In this document: in pieces, positions 32,901 through 42,910 of the stretch | How the letters are laid out: every line of letters begins with the position of its first letter | Numbering within the stretch: position 1 is the first letter of the stretch | Assembly: GCA_964030475.1 (NCBI GenBank) | Contig: CAXIPT010000003.1 | Location: 3,944,499 to 4,008,498, forward strand | DNA: 64,000 nucleotides | Direction of reading: 5' to 3' | Origin: Tethya wilhelma | Lineage: Eukaryota > Porifera > Demospongiae > Tethyida > Tethyidae | Program-made: the position numbers and the translations under genes | Notes under the pieces: generated by a model | Database searches by the model: none | What the model was told of the DNA's origin: nothing | Seen by the model: the letters and a program-made list of their open reading frames with translations, nothing else

Positions 32901-33527
32901 GGAAACAGCTGATGAAGAAGCTGCGTGTCTCGTGGCAGCTCCACGATCTCACTCTGGGTCAGGTGTGGGGAGTGAACCTCCAGAAGAACGAACTAGTTGT
33001 CAGAGACGTGATTCTTGTAGCTCAAGGAGAAATGGCACTGGAGGAATTCTTGAAGATGGTATAGCAATGTGGCTTGTGTTTCCTGTAGTACTGTTGTGAA
33101 TTTTTTCCTGACATTATTGTATTGTACCTTTATATCATGTGTACTTCTTCCAGCTTGATTGTTGTGCATTGGTCAGTGGTCATCCATCCTCCCTTCTCCA
33201 TCTATCCCTCTAGGTGCGTGAGTCTTGGCAGAGCTATGAGCTGGACATGATCCAGTACCAGAACAAGTGCCGTTTGATTCGAGGCTGGGACGACCTTTTC
33301 ACCAAGGTCAAAGAGCACATCAACTCTGTGGCGGCCATGAAGCTGTCTCCCTACTTCAAGGTGTTTGAGGACGACGCTCTCGCCTGGGAGGACAGGCTGA
33401 ACAGGATCAACGACTTGTTTGACGTGTGGATCGACGTACAGAGAAGATGGGTCTACTTGGAAGGCATTTTCACGGGCAGTGCCGATATCAAACACCTGCT
33501 GCCTAACGAGAGTCAGCGATTCCAGAG
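26990..33527 (+). CDS. DYNC1H1: Cytoplasmic dynein 1 heavy chain, exon block 1 (tail and linker)
   Basis: Exons: 26990-27489, 27644-27896, 28180-28366, 28457-28677, 28747-28797, 28897-29066, 29171-29413, 29502-29718, 29858-29944, 30015-30296, 30357-30491, 30559-30894, [gap], about 31168-31206, 31271-31454, 31662-31781, 31874-32113, 32323-32446, 32520-32776, 32849-33058, 33214-33527. The translation follows metazoan DYNC1H1 nearly end to end, for example [48 protein letters not shown] and [60 protein letters not shown] and [13 protein letters not shown]. This part builds the dimeric cargo-binding tail (intermediate and light-intermediate chain sites) and the start of the linker. About 150 residues are missing around an N at 31167. 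The last exon ends in phase with the exon at 49586, across a 16 kb intron. Confidence 0.96.
30945..31145. repeat. Degenerate intronic tandem repeat
   Basis: Repeated variants of TTTCCAACATGCGCATTTATAAC-type motifs (for example at about 31,060, 31,090, 31,120) and ACATACGACATAC-type steps; no coding content. It adjoins the N at 31167. Confidence 0.6.
31167..31167. other. Scaffold join or gap (single N) in DYNC1H1
   Basis: A single N lies between exon ...30894 and the exon fragment 31168-31206. The expected family segment between WVSQMDKQ and DLSRWQKLL is absent, so one or more exons probably fell into this join. The flank at about 30,945-31,145 is a degenerate tandem repeat that may have caused it. 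Confidence 0.8.
31499..31588 (+). ncRNA. Candidate C/D-box snoRNA 1 (intronic, DYNC1H1)
   Basis: C box GTGATGA 31506-31512, D' box CTGA 31535-31538, degenerate C' near 31554, D box CTGA 31579-31582, within one small intron. The guide before D is CCCTTGGCTGT, complement of ACAGCCAAGGG; the guide before D' contains GACTAGAGTC, complement of GACTCTAGTC. I remember both as conserved 28S rRNA motifs about 60 nt apart. It is nearly identical to candidate 3 in another intron of the same gene. Confidence 0.72.
32159..32243 (+). ncRNA. Candidate C/D-box snoRNA 2 (intronic, DYNC1H1)
   Basis: Terminal stem GTTGCATT with AAGTGCAAC (8 pairs with one wobble and one bulge), C box GTGATGA right after it, CTGA as D', TGACG-like C', and D box CTGA 32230-32233. 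The guide before D is TTACGCCACAATTCT. I cannot name its target. Confidence 0.65.
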
Positions 33528-34185
33528 GTCTGGTGTGGTGCATGCATGTGCATGTGTGTGTGTGTGTTTAGGGGGGTGATAGTGACAAGAAAGTGTGTGT
33601 ATATACCAATGTCATGTATGGGAGGTGGTGGAAGGGAGTATTACTGGTGTAATTACATTTAGAGTACATATAAATGCAGCATAAAGTCTATAACATGTTG
33701 CGAATGTTACATTCTGAAAGTGAGTATTGCTGTTGGTAATTAACATTCACAGTACATATAATAATTAATTGTATGACATGTCCCAATTTGTTGCATGTTG
33801 ACATTCTCCTGAAACACTATACATAGTTCTCATGGGATGCTCTATTAGTTCTCTGGTATTTTGATGCTCTTCACGGACACTCCCTCTGATCAACCTGTTC
33901 CTGTGGGGGAAGTTTTGTGGGCTATGTTTGTAGAGCATCTTTGTACATGCATGTGTATGTATATAGAAGTTGGCTGGTCTTTCATATTTGTGGTTTTTTC
34001 ATGTTGAAAGTATAACTTTGTTCATATATGGCAACGGCATGGATGTGTTTAGAAAATTTGTGTAAAATGTGTTTAGAAGTTGTTTTCTGTCAGTGTACTA
34101 CCAGTTTCACTGTTTTATACAAAAGTCATTCACTACTTCTTGGCAGTGGTAGCATTAGCTGTTAGTTGTATATAGCTGTTGAGAA
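33528..34185. other. Start of the 16 kb DYNC1H1 intron and upstream region of transporter P1
   Basis: No coding exon seen. It contains the donor after ...CCAGAG and, presumably, the promoter of the first transporter gene. A TATATA-rich stretch at about 33,955 is noted without further support. Confidence 0.4.
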
Positions 34186-36006
34186 ATGGACAGTGATAAC
34201 TGTGAAGAGAGTGAGCTGTTGGTGCCTCAGCTACCCAAGAGGAAGAACACTGTAAATATCTACATTCGAAGGAATCTCTGTCTGCCATCAAAGGCAGCCA
34301 TTTTGATTTTAATCTGGACTCTCATCCTGGGAGCTCTCTATGCCACAGCCATGAATGGGACTGTCATACTTGCTTTTTACATGAGGAAAAGTTTACCAGA
34401 TTTCTCTCTTGCCGTACTCTTCCCCTACACACTCCTTGCCATCTTTTTCCTGTTTTACCCTCTGAATGGATTCCTGGCTGACATCTGCTGTGGCAGGTAC
34501 AAAGCTGTGGTAGTTGGTCTGGCTGTCCTCTTCAGTGCTGGCCTCTTTTTCAGCGTGGATTCTTCGTCCCTGATTGCCAATGGGTTTCACTACTATCATT
34601 ATGACAGTTCCAAATATCTCTATGGATCATTGGCTGGCATTGGTCTAGTACTGTTTGCAGTGGGGATGTCAATGTACCAGGCCAACTTCATCCAGTTGGG
34701 TCTGGATCAGTTGATGGAGGCTCCCAGTCGCTACCTTGGCCTCTTCATACACTGGGTGATGTGGTGCAATGTCGTGGGCACTTGTGTGATCACAATGCTC
34801 TTTGCCTCCTACTATGGCTGTGAGCTCCACAATGGTGCTCGTCCATTCATGACACTACTGTCGTCAGTTCCCTACATGTTTGTGATCATCCTTGCCGTTT
34901 TGCTCCTGTTGAGCTGCTACACTCGTCGATGGTTCTACTCTGAGTCTGGAGACTACAATCCTTACAAGATGGTTCTGAAAGTCCTAAACTTTGCCAGGAA
35001 ACACAAGCGTCCAATTCGCCCAAGTGCTTTCACCTTTCACGATGATGTTAGACCTTCCCGAATTGATTACGCAAAAGAGCGATATGGAGGTCCCTTCACC
35101 TCAGAAGAAGTAGAAGATGTCAAGACGTTCTTAAGAATCTTGCTGGTCTTGTTTTGTCTTGGTCCTGTTTTCATCCTCGAGGTCCCAACATCGTATTTTG
35201 TCTATCCCATCTTTTCTCTGCATGCAGCCGGGCAAGGTAGCAACTCGTTTACTAACTGCACTGCCAAGTGGATCTTTCTGCAGAGTGGTAGCTTACAGTA
35301 TGTTGTGTCACTAGTAGTCATGCCTGTCTATATATGGATCATCTATATCCACTGCAACCGTATACCTAGGATTCTGAAACGCCTATGGGCAGGAATTTTC
35401 ATCTTTCTGCTTGCCGTGCTCAGTATGATTTTGATTGATCTGGTGGGACATGCCGACAAGGAGTCACACAACTCGCAGTGCATGTTTGGGATCAAATTGG
35501 AACGATACGCTTATGTGTCCCTTCCTGAACCGCTCCAGCTGCCATGGTGGGTGCTCCTCTTTCCCAGTGTCCTGCTCGGAGTGGGGCCTCTCTTGGTGAA
35601 CATCACCACACTGGAGTTCATCTCGGCACAGAGCCCTCACTCCATGAAGGGACTGCTGGTGGGACTCTTCTTTGCCATCAAGGGACTCTCTCAACTCTTT
35701 GGTGCTTTCTCCATGGTTCCCTTCTCCTACAGGGATTTGTGGAATAAGGGAAGATTAGCAGACCACCCACCGATCGCCAACTGTGCCTTTGGTTTCTTTA
35801 CCTTCTGTTTAGTCGTTGGATTCATTGGACTCGTTCTCTTCACCATTGTGGCTCGGAGGTACAAGTACCGTCAGCGTGGGGAGCCACCGTACGCCAGCCA
35901 CATCGTGGAGGAGATTGTGAGCAATAACCTCTCCAGAGAGATGCCTCACCTGGACAAGGCAGAGTTTCAAACAGACTCTGTTAATGTAGTCTGTAATACC
36001 ATTTAA
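34186..36006 (+). CDS. POT/SLC15-like transporter P1
   Basis: Intronless 606-codon gene. Multi-spanning protein with a short N-terminal tail. Family motifs: NLCLPSKAA before TM1, YPLNGFLADICCGRYKAV after TM2-3 (the POT GxxADxxxGRY region), QANFIQLGLDQLMEAPSRYLGLFIHW in the middle, DVKTFLRILLVL, FEVPTSYFV-type helix, and EFISAQSPHSMKGLLVGLFFAIKG, which matches the late POT motif. POT carriers move di/tripeptides or related solutes with protons. Substrate here is unknown. It is the first of seven copies nested in a DYNC1H1 intron on the host strand. Confidence 0.82.
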   Translation: MDSDNCEESELLVPQLPKRKNTVNIYIRRNLCLPSKAAILILIWTLILGALYATAMNGTVILAFYMRKSLPDFSLAVLFPYTLLAIFFLFYPLNGFLADICCGRYKAVVVGLAVLFSAGLFFSVDSSSLIANGFHYYHYDSSKYLYGSLAGIGLVLFAVGMSMYQANFIQLGLDQLMEAPSRYLGLFIHWVMWCNVVGTCVITMLFASYYGCELHNGARPFMTLLSSVPYMFVIILAVLLLLSCYTRRWFYSESGDYNPYKMVLKVLNFARKHKRPIRPSAFTFHDDVRPSRIDYAKERYGGPFTSEEVEDVKTFLRILLVLFCLGPVFILEVPTSYFVYPIFSLHAAGQGSNSFTNCTAKWIFLQSGSLQYVVSLVVMPVYIWIIYIHCNRIPRILKRLWAGIFIFLLAVLSMILIDLVGHADKESHNSQCMFGIKLERYAYVSLPEPLQLPWWVLLFPSVLLGVGPLLVNITTLEFISAQSPHSMKGLLVGLFFAIKGLSQLFGAFSMVPFSYRDLWNKGRLADHPPIANCAFGFFTFCLVVGFIGLVLFTIVARRYKYRQRGEPPYASHIVEEIVSNNLSREMPHLDKAEFQTDSVNVVCNTI

Positions 36007-36225
36007 TGTATGGTTGTGAATGTTAGTGTGTGTGTGCGTGTTTAACTTGTTTATCACTCATTGTTTGCAAGACTTACTCCATGTACTACCTGTTTTTGAA
36101 AACATTTTTCTGATTGTTCTTGGGAAAGTACATTTTAGAAAAAAAAGACCATTAAATAACTTTCATTTACAATCAACATTCAGTTAAAGAACTCTTCGAG
36201 AGGTAGCTACATTAGTTCTTTCACA
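36007..36225. promoter_or_regulatory. P1-P2 spacer with a block shared by P2-P4
   Basis: Contains TGTTTTTGAAAACATTTTTC and GGGAAAGTACATTTTAGAAA at about 36,090-36,140. Closely similar blocks lie upstream of P3 (38,244-38,305) and P4 (40,425-40,485), at similar distance from the ATG. Likely a duplicated promoter. Confidence 0.5.
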
Positions 36226-38082
36226 ATGTCCCATAGCACTGCTATTGTCAACTTGGCTCGTAGTGACAGTGTCTCTGGTGAACCATCAAGTCTCTCTGGT
36301 TCCCAAGAGCTGCTGCCCCTCCTCTCAAGACATCATGCTGCTGTTCTCTCAGGAAGGAGAACTCTCTCACTAGTGTGCTCACCAAAGAATGTCTGTGTTC
36401 CATCCAAGGCTGCAGTGATGATTGTACTGTGGGCACTGGTTGTTGGGAGCATTCACGCTACAGGACTCATTACCTGTTCAAAATTAGCTATTGTGTCCGA
36501 GTACAACCTCCTTCTTGCAATTTTCATACCTTACACCCTCCTGGCGTTTGTTCTATTGCTGTATCCTTTAAGTGGATTCCTGGCAGATGTCTACTGTGGA
36601 CGCTACAGGACTGTCATCATCAGTTTGTGTGTTCTGTTGTTGGCATTCATCATTCTCTCAGCTGACACTGCTCTAGTTTTGAAGTATGATTATATCTCAC
36701 CAGACAGTGCACAGTTCATAGCATTCATGATAGTTTTATCTGTGGGATTTGTGATTTTTTCCATCGGTCTTGCTGGCTTTGAAGCCAACTTCATTCAGCT
36801 AGGGTTGGACCAGCTCATGGAGGCATCAAGTCGCTATCTGGGACTCTTCATTCACTGGGTGGTGTGGAGCATTTCATGTGGTTTGTGTGTCCTCCAGATT
36901 ATCTTTACACTGTATCTGTGTAACTACAAAAATATGGCCTTGAAAGCTGTAGTATCCTGCTTACCAGTTGTATTCTCAGTTTCCTTGGCCATCTTGCTCC
37001 TTCTGAGTTGCTACACTCGTCAATGGTTCTACTTGGAGGCTGGGCACCACAATCCTTACAAGATGGTTGTGAAAGTCCTAAACTTTGCCAGGAAACATAA
37101 GCGTCCAATTCAGCGTAGTGCTTTCACCTACCATGAAGATGTTCAGCCATCTCGAATTGACTTTGCCAAAGAGCAATATGGTGGTCCTTTCACCTCTGCA
37201 GAAGTAGAAGATGTCAAGACACTGCTCAGAATTCTAGCTGTCCTCCTCTCCCTGGGTCCTGTGTTTGTCCTCGAGGTACCAACCTCCTACTTCATGTTCC
37301 CTTTGTTTGCTCGACATACTGGCTACATTGAAAGCTTGAGATATATATCCTGCAGTAAGGAGAGAATTTTACTCCAGAGTGGCCTTCTGAAGTACATTCT
37401 GAGTGTGGTTCTCTTTCCAGTGTACATCTGGTTCATCTACTCCCTGTTTCCCAACAACATTCCCAAAATCTTGAGACGACTGTCCTTTGGGATCCTCCTC
37501 TACATAGCTGGTACTCTTGTCATGCTGACTGTTGACCTGGTAGGTCACCTCCTCTCAAAGGAACATGGCCAGTACCAAGCACAATGTATGCTTTCTCTTA
37601 ATAATTACTCAAAGCCTCTCCATCTGCACTGGTGGGTGATTATTCCTCCCAGTGTGGTTCTCTCTGTGGCCCCACTCATCCTACAGGCCACAGTGCTGGA
37701 GTTCATCTCGGCACAGAGTCCCCATCACATGAAGGGACTGCTAGTGGGCGTGTTCTGTGCAATAAGGGGTGTGTCTCGCCTCCTCGGTGCACTCATGCTC
37801 CTCCCCTTCTCACTAAAAACTGTTTGGGCTACTTCTAAGATGACAGGCCACCCCCCACCTGTCAACTGTGGCTTTGGATTCTATCTCTCCACCATCGTCA
37901 CGGCTCTCATTGGTCTCCTCCTCTTCTCCATGGTCTCCAGGAGGTACAAGTACAGACGTCGTGAAGACCCTCCTTACAGTCAGACCATCGTGGAAGAGGT
38001 GTACTCCAGGTACAATGCTCAACGAGGACCTCTCTCCTCTCCCAGCTTAGATCGTCACCAAGGAGAACTGTTCCCTAGGTAG
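36226..38082 (+). CDS. POT/SLC15-like transporter P2
   Basis: Intronless, 618 codons. Shares its N-terminus (MSHSTAIVNLARSDSV) with P3 and P4, so these three form a subgroup. Motifs: NVCVPSKAAVM, YPLSGFLADVYCGRYRTV, EANFIQLGLDQLMEASSRYLGLF, VLNFARKHKRPIQ, EFISAQSPHHMKGLLVGVFCAIRG, and a C-terminal tail PPYSQTIVEEVYSRYNAQRG. Transporter function inferred from the family. Confidence 0.82.
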   Translation: MSHSTAIVNLARSDSVSGEPSSLSGSQELLPLLSRHHAAVLSGRRTLSLVCSPKNVCVPSKAAVMIVLWALVVGSIHATGLITCSKLAIVSEYNLLLAIFIPYTLLAFVLLLYPLSGFLADVYCGRYRTVIISLCVLLLAFIILSADTALVLKYDYISPDSAQFIAFMIVLSVGFVIFSIGLAGFEANFIQLGLDQLMEASSRYLGLFIHWVVWSISCGLCVLQIIFTLYLCNYKNMALKAVVSCLPVVFSVSLAILLLLSCYTRQWFYLEAGHHNPYKMVVKVLNFARKHKRPIQRSAFTYHEDVQPSRIDFAKEQYGGPFTSAEVEDVKTLLRILAVLLSLGPVFVLEVPTSYFMFPLFARHTGYIESLRYISCSKERILLQSGLLKYILSVVLFPVYIWFIYSLFPNNIPKILRRLSFGILLYIAGTLVMLTVDLVGHLLSKEHGQYQAQCMLSLNNYSKPLHLHWWVIIPPSVVLSVAPLILQATVLEFISAQSPHHMKGLLVGVFCAIRGVSRLLGALMLLPFSLKTVWATSKMTGHPPPVNCGFGFYLSTIVTALIGLLLFSMVSRRYKYRRREDPPYSQTIVEEVYSRYNAQRGPLSSPSLDRHQGELFPR

Positions 38083-38371
38083 TGTGGGGCGTGTTTGTTT
38101 AAGCTCTTGTCTGTAAGTATGATTTAATGTAAAATCAAAAATACATGTACTCTTGCTACAAATGTAAATGTATATGTGTGTTACACACTCAAATGTTTCA
38201 AAAACTCACTTTATATGCTCTTATAATATCATTTCAAAAGAATGTCTGTTTTTGAAAATATTCTTCTTATTGTCCTTTGGGAAAATACATTTTAGAAAAA
38301 AATGGACTTTATTGCATTTACGATAAAGCTCTCACCAAAATTAGAGTGGTAGCTACATTAGTTCTTTCAAA
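38083..38371. promoter_or_regulatory. P2-P3 spacer
   Basis: P2 3' flank and the duplicated upstream block (about 38,244-38,305) before P3; no other gene seen. Confidence 0.45.
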
Positions 38372-40273
38372 ATGTCCCACAGCACTGCTATTGTCAACTT
38401 GGCTCGTAGTGACAGTGTCTCTGGTGAACCATCAAGTCTCTCTGGTTCCCAAGAGTTGCTGCCCCTCCTCTCGAGACATCGTGCTGCTGTTCTCTCAGGA
38501 AGGAGAACTCTCTCACGAGTGTGCTCACCAAGGAATGTCTGTGTTCCATCCAAGGCTGCAGTGATGATTGTACTGTGGGCACTGGTTGTTGGGAGCATTC
38601 ACGCTACAGGACTCATTGCTAGTTCAAGAGTAGCCATTAAAGTCAGGGACTATGTTAAGGATGTCCTTCTGCTCGCTGTCTTCATGCCGTACACCCTCCT
38701 TGCGTTTGTTCTCCTGCTGTATCCTCTGAGTGGATTCCTGGCCGATGTCTACTGTGGACGCTACAGGATTGTCATCATCAGTTTGTGTGTTCTTCTGTTA
38801 GCATTCACCATTCTCTCAGCTGACACTGCTCTACTTTTGAAGTATCAATATTTGAATCCCTTTCCAATAAAGAGTGTACAGTTCATATCATTCAGTATAA
38901 TTGCATTTGTGGGATTCGTGATTTTTTCAATTGGTCTTGCTGGCTTTGAAGCCAACTTCATTCAGCTAGGGTTGGACCAGCTCATGGAGGCATCAAGTCG
39001 CTATCTGGGACTCTTCATTCACTGGGTGGTGTGGAGCATTTCATGTGGTGCGTGTCTCCTCCAGATTCTTTTCACATTATTTGTTTGTAATGACACTAAT
39101 TTGGTCTTGGTCACCACAATATTTTTCTTGCCAGTTGTGTTTTTTGTTTTCTTGGCCATCTTGCTCATTTTAAGTTGCTACACTCGTCGATGGTTCTACT
39201 CTGAGGCTGGTCACTACAATCCTTACAAGATGGTTGTGAAAGTCCTAAACTTTGCCAGGAAACACAAGTGTCCAATTCAACGTAGTGCTTTCACCTACCA
39301 TGAAGATGTTCAGCCATCACGAATTGACTTTGCTAAAGAGCGATATGGTGGTCCCTTCACCTCAGAAGATGTGGAAGATGTAAAGACACTGCTCAGAATT
39401 CTAGCTGTCCTACTTTTCCTGGGTCCTGTGTTTGTCCTTGAAGTGCCAAGCTCCTACTTTCTGTTTCCTTTGTTTGCTCAACACACTGGTACTGTTGATA
39501 CCTGGAAAAACATGTCCTGCACTAAAGAGTGGGTATTTCTTGAGGGTGGCCTTCTGCAGTACATTCTGAGTGTGGTTCTCTTTCCAGTGTACATCTGGTT
39601 CATCTACTCCCTGTTTCCCAACAACATTCCCAAGATTTTGAGACGACTGTCCTTTGGGATCCTCCTCTACATAGCTGGTACTCTTGTCATGCTGACTGTT
39701 GACCTGGTAGGTCACCTCCTCTCAAAGGAACATGGCCAGTACCAAGCACAATGTATGCTTGTTCTCAAATCGCAAGAAAATAATACCAGTATCGTATTCC
39801 CCAAGCCTCTCCATCTTCACTGGTGGGTGATTATTCCTCCCAGTGTGGTTCTCTCTGTGGCCCCACTCATCCTACAGGCCACAGTGCTGGAGTTCATCTC
39901 GGCACAGAGTCCCCATCACATGAAGGGACTGCTAGTGGGCGTGTTTTATGCAATAAGGGGTGTGTCTCGCCTCCTCGGTGCACTTCTGCTCTTCCCCTTC
40001 TCACTAAAAACTGTTTGGGGTACTTCTAAGATGACACATCACCCCCCACCTGTCAACTGTGGCTTTGGATTCTATCTCTCCACCATCGTCACGGCTCTCA
40101 TTGGTCTCCTCCTCTTCTCCATGGTCTCCAGGAGGTACAAGTACAGACGTCGTGAAGACCCTCCTTACAGTCAGACCATCGTGGAAGAGGTGTACTCCAG
40201 GTACAATGCTCAACGAGGACCTCTCTCCTCCCCCAGCTTAGATCATCACCAAGGAGAACTGTTCCCTAGGTAG
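38372..40273 (+). CDS. POT/SLC15-like transporter P3
   Basis: Intronless, 633 codons. Nearly identical to P2 and P4 in N- and C-terminal thirds and divergent in the loops after TM2, TM5 and before TM10 (for example QENNTSIVFPKPLHLHWW). This patchwork suggests gene conversion or selection acting on exposed loops. Same POT motifs as P2. Confidence 0.82.
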   Translation: MSHSTAIVNLARSDSVSGEPSSLSGSQELLPLLSRHRAAVLSGRRTLSRVCSPRNVCVPSKAAVMIVLWALVVGSIHATGLIASSRVAIKVRDYVKDVLLLAVFMPYTLLAFVLLLYPLSGFLADVYCGRYRIVIISLCVLLLAFTILSADTALLLKYQYLNPFPIKSVQFISFSIIAFVGFVIFSIGLAGFEANFIQLGLDQLMEASSRYLGLFIHWVVWSISCGACLLQILFTLFVCNDTNLVLVTTIFFLPVVFFVFLAILLILSCYTRRWFYSEAGHYNPYKMVVKVLNFARKHKCPIQRSAFTYHEDVQPSRIDFAKERYGGPFTSEDVEDVKTLLRILAVLLFLGPVFVLEVPSSYFLFPLFAQHTGTVDTWKNMSCTKEWVFLEGGLLQYILSVVLFPVYIWFIYSLFPNNIPKILRRLSFGILLYIAGTLVMLTVDLVGHLLSKEHGQYQAQCMLVLKSQENNTSIVFPKPLHLHWWVIIPPSVVLSVAPLILQATVLEFISAQSPHHMKGLLVGVFYAIRGVSRLLGALLLFPFSLKTVWGTSKMTHHPPPVNCGFGFYLSTIVTALIGLLLFSMVSRRYKYRRREDPPYSQTIVEEVYSRYNAQRGPLSSPSLDHHQGELFPR

Positions 40274-40556
40274 TGTGGGGCGTGTTTGTTTGGCTCTGAT
40301 GATTAAATTTACAATCAAGAGTACATATACTCTTGATAAAATTGTAAATGTGTGTGTGTGTTATAAACCACTAATATGTTTTAACATACTACATACTCTT
40401 TGCACTGTTGTTGTTTTTTGATGAATGCCTGTTTTGTAAACATTCTTCTGAACATCCTTTTGGAAAGTACATTTTTAAAAACTTTCAACATGTATGATCA
40501 ACTTTCATTTAAACAGTTGAAGTCTCCAGAGAAATAGTTATGTTAGTTCTTAAACA
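40274..40556. promoter_or_regulatory. P3-P4 spacer
   Basis: Holds the third copy of the upstream block (about 40,425-40,485) before P4; nothing else recognised. Confidence 0.45.
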
Positions 40557-42458
40557 ATGTCCCACAGCACTGCTATTGTCAACTTGGCACGTAGTGACAG
40601 TGTACCTGATGACTCACTGAGCATCTCTGGTTCCCAAGAGTTGCTGCCCCTCCTCTCGAGACATCGTGCTGCTGTTTTCTCAGGAAGGAGAACCTTCTCA
40701 CGAGTGTGCTCACCAAGGAATGTCTGTGTTCCATCCAAGGCTGCAGTGATGGTTGTACTGTGGGCACTGGTTGTTGGAAGCATTCACTCTGCAGGACTAG
40801 TTGCCAGTTCAAGAGTAGCCATTAGAATCAGGTACTACAAACACATCCTTCTGCTTGCTCTCTTCACACCCTACACCCTCCTTGCATTTGTTCTTCTACT
40901 TTATCCTCTGAGTGGATTTCTGGCAGATGTCTACTGTGGACGCTACAAGATTGTCATCATCAGTTTGTGTATTCTCTTGCTTACGTTCCTCGTTCTTTCA
41001 GCCGACACTGCTCTACTTTTGAAGTATCATAAGTTGATTCCATTTAAACCAAAGAGTACACAGTTCATAGCATTTGGTATAATTGCATTTGTGGGATTCG
41101 TGATTTTTTCTATCGGTCTTGCTGGCTTTGAAGCCAACTTCATTCAACTAGGGTTGGACCAGCTCATGGAGGCACCAAGTCGCTATCTGGGACTCTTCAT
41201 TCACTGGGTGGTGTGGAGCATTTCGTGTGGTGCATGTCTCCTCCAGATTCTCTTCACACTGTTTGTTTGTAATACCAAAAATAAGATCTTGGACACCGTA
41301 ATATTCTTCTTGCCAGTTGCGTTTTTCTTTTTCTTGGCCATCTTGCTCATTTTAAGTTGCTACACTCGTCGATGGTTCTACTCTGAGGCTGGACACTACA
41401 ATCCTTACAAGATGGTTGTGAAAGTCCTAAACTTTGCCAGGAAACACAAGCGTCCGATTCGGCGTAGTGCTTTCACCTACCATGAAGATGTTGAGCCATC
41501 ACGAATTGACTTTGCCAAAGAGCGATATGGAGGTCCTTTCACCTCAGAAGTTGTGGAAGATGTCAAGACACTGCTCAGAATTCTACTTATCCTACTCACC
41601 TTGGCTCCTGTGTTTGTCCTCGAGGTACCAACCTCCTACTTCATGTTCCCTGTATTTGCCCAACACACTGGCTACATTGAGGACTGGAGTAGCATTTCCT
41701 GCACTAAGGAATGGGTTTTTCTTGAGAGTGGCCTTCTGAAGTACATTCTGAGTGTGGTTCTCTTTCCAGTGTACATCTGGTTCATCTACTCACTGTTTCC
41801 CAACAACATTCCCAAGATTTTGAGACGACTGTCCTTTGTAATCCTCCTCTACATAGCTGGTACTCTTGTCATGCTGACTGTTGACCTGGTAGGTCACCTC
41901 CTCTCAAAGGAACATGGCCAGTACCAAGCTCAGTGCCTGCTTGTTCTTGATTATGATAAAAACAAAACCAAAATCGTATCATTACCCAAGCCTCTCCATC
42001 TTCACTGGTGGGTGATTATTCCTCCCAGTGTGGTTCTGTCCGTGGCCCCACTCATCCTACAGGCCACAGTGCTGGAGTTTATCTCAGCACAGAGTCCCCA
42101 TCACATGAAGGGACTGCTAGTGGGTGTGTTTTGTGCAATAAGGGGTGTGTCTCGTCTCTTCGGTGCACTCATGCTCCTCCCCTTCTCATTACGTGTTGTG
42201 TGGGGTACTCCTAGAATGACAGACCACCCCCCACCTGTCAACTGTGGCTTTGGATTCTATCTCTCCACCATCGTCACGGCTCTCATTGGTCTCCTCCTCT
42301 TCTCCATGGTGTCCAGGAGGTACAAGTACAGACGCCGTGAAGACCCTCCTTACAGTCAGACCATCGTGGAAGAGGTGTACTCCAGGTACAATGCTCAACG
42401 AGGACCACTCTCCTCCCCCAGCTTAGATCGTCACCAAGGAGAACTGTTCCCTAGGTAG
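40557..42458 (+). CDS. POT/SLC15-like transporter P4
   Basis: Intronless, 633 codons, same subgroup as P2 and P3 (SRVCSPRNVCVPSKAAVM, EANFIQLGLDQLMEAPSRYLGLF, EFISAQSPHHMKGLLVG). From position 40,891 onwards this gene, its 3' flank and the first 59 bases of P6 are duplicated at 42,911-44,930. Confidence 0.82.
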   Translation: MSHSTAIVNLARSDSVPDDSLSISGSQELLPLLSRHRAAVFSGRRTFSRVCSPRNVCVPSKAAVMVVLWALVVGSIHSAGLVASSRVAIRIRYYKHILLLALFTPYTLLAFVLLLYPLSGFLADVYCGRYKIVIISLCILLLTFLVLSADTALLLKYHKLIPFKPKSTQFIAFGIIAFVGFVIFSIGLAGFEANFIQLGLDQLMEAPSRYLGLFIHWVVWSISCGACLLQILFTLFVCNTKNKILDTVIFFLPVAFFFFLAILLILSCYTRRWFYSEAGHYNPYKMVVKVLNFARKHKRPIRRSAFTYHEDVEPSRIDFAKERYGGPFTSEVVEDVKTLLRILLILLTLAPVFVLEVPTSYFMFPVFAQHTGYIEDWSSISCTKEWVFLESGLLKYILSVVLFPVYIWFIYSLFPNNIPKILRRLSFVILLYIAGTLVMLTVDLVGHLLSKEHGQYQAQCLLVLDYDKNKTKIVSLPKPLHLHWWVIIPPSVVLSVAPLILQATVLEFISAQSPHHMKGLLVGVFCAIRGVSRLFGALMLLPFSLRVVWGTPRMTDHPPPVNCGFGFYLSTIVTALIGLLLFSMVSRRYKYRRREDPPYSQTIVEEVYSRYNAQRGPLSSPSLDRHQGELFPR

Positions 42459-42910
42459 TGTGGGGCGTGTTTGTTTAAGCTCTTGTGTGTTTCTTCCCCA
42501 CTATTGCCTTTTGTTTTACCATTTATGTACCTGTACAGCAGTAGTTATTTTTTCAGGAGATGTTATGTTTGTTGTTGTTTATGTACACACTTTGGATATT
42601 TTATGAAGTCTTGTCATAATCCTCAGGCTCTTGCGTGTGCAGTACCAGCTTAGTGAACAGCTGTGTATGGTTGCTGTTGTCCTTTCAGTTTTGGTCTGTT
42701 GGGCTTTATTCAGAAATTTACTATCGATCAACATCTTATCGTAACAGTTTAAACAACACACAATATTCCCCAAAAGACTTTAATATAACACTGATGCTTT
42801 TACATGATATAGAGTTTATGTTAATTGTTTGTTTAACAGTTAAAGAGAAAGATGGCTGAAGAACCTCGTAAGGAAGCCTCTCCTCTTGCCCCTTGTGTTC
42901 AAGCATCATG
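40891..42910. repeat. 2,020-bp tandem duplication, left unit
   Basis: Unit 40,891-42,910 is repeated at 42,911-44,930. Compared line by line it is almost identical; one difference was seen (T at 40,952, C at 42,972). Unit content: last four fifths of P4, the intergenic region, and the start of the P6 coding sequence. Confidence 0.93.
42459..42851. promoter_or_regulatory. Spacer copy upstream of the chimera
   Basis: Copy of the P6 upstream region (compare 44,479-44,871), placed here by the 2,020-bp duplication. No other gene seen. Confidence 0.5.
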
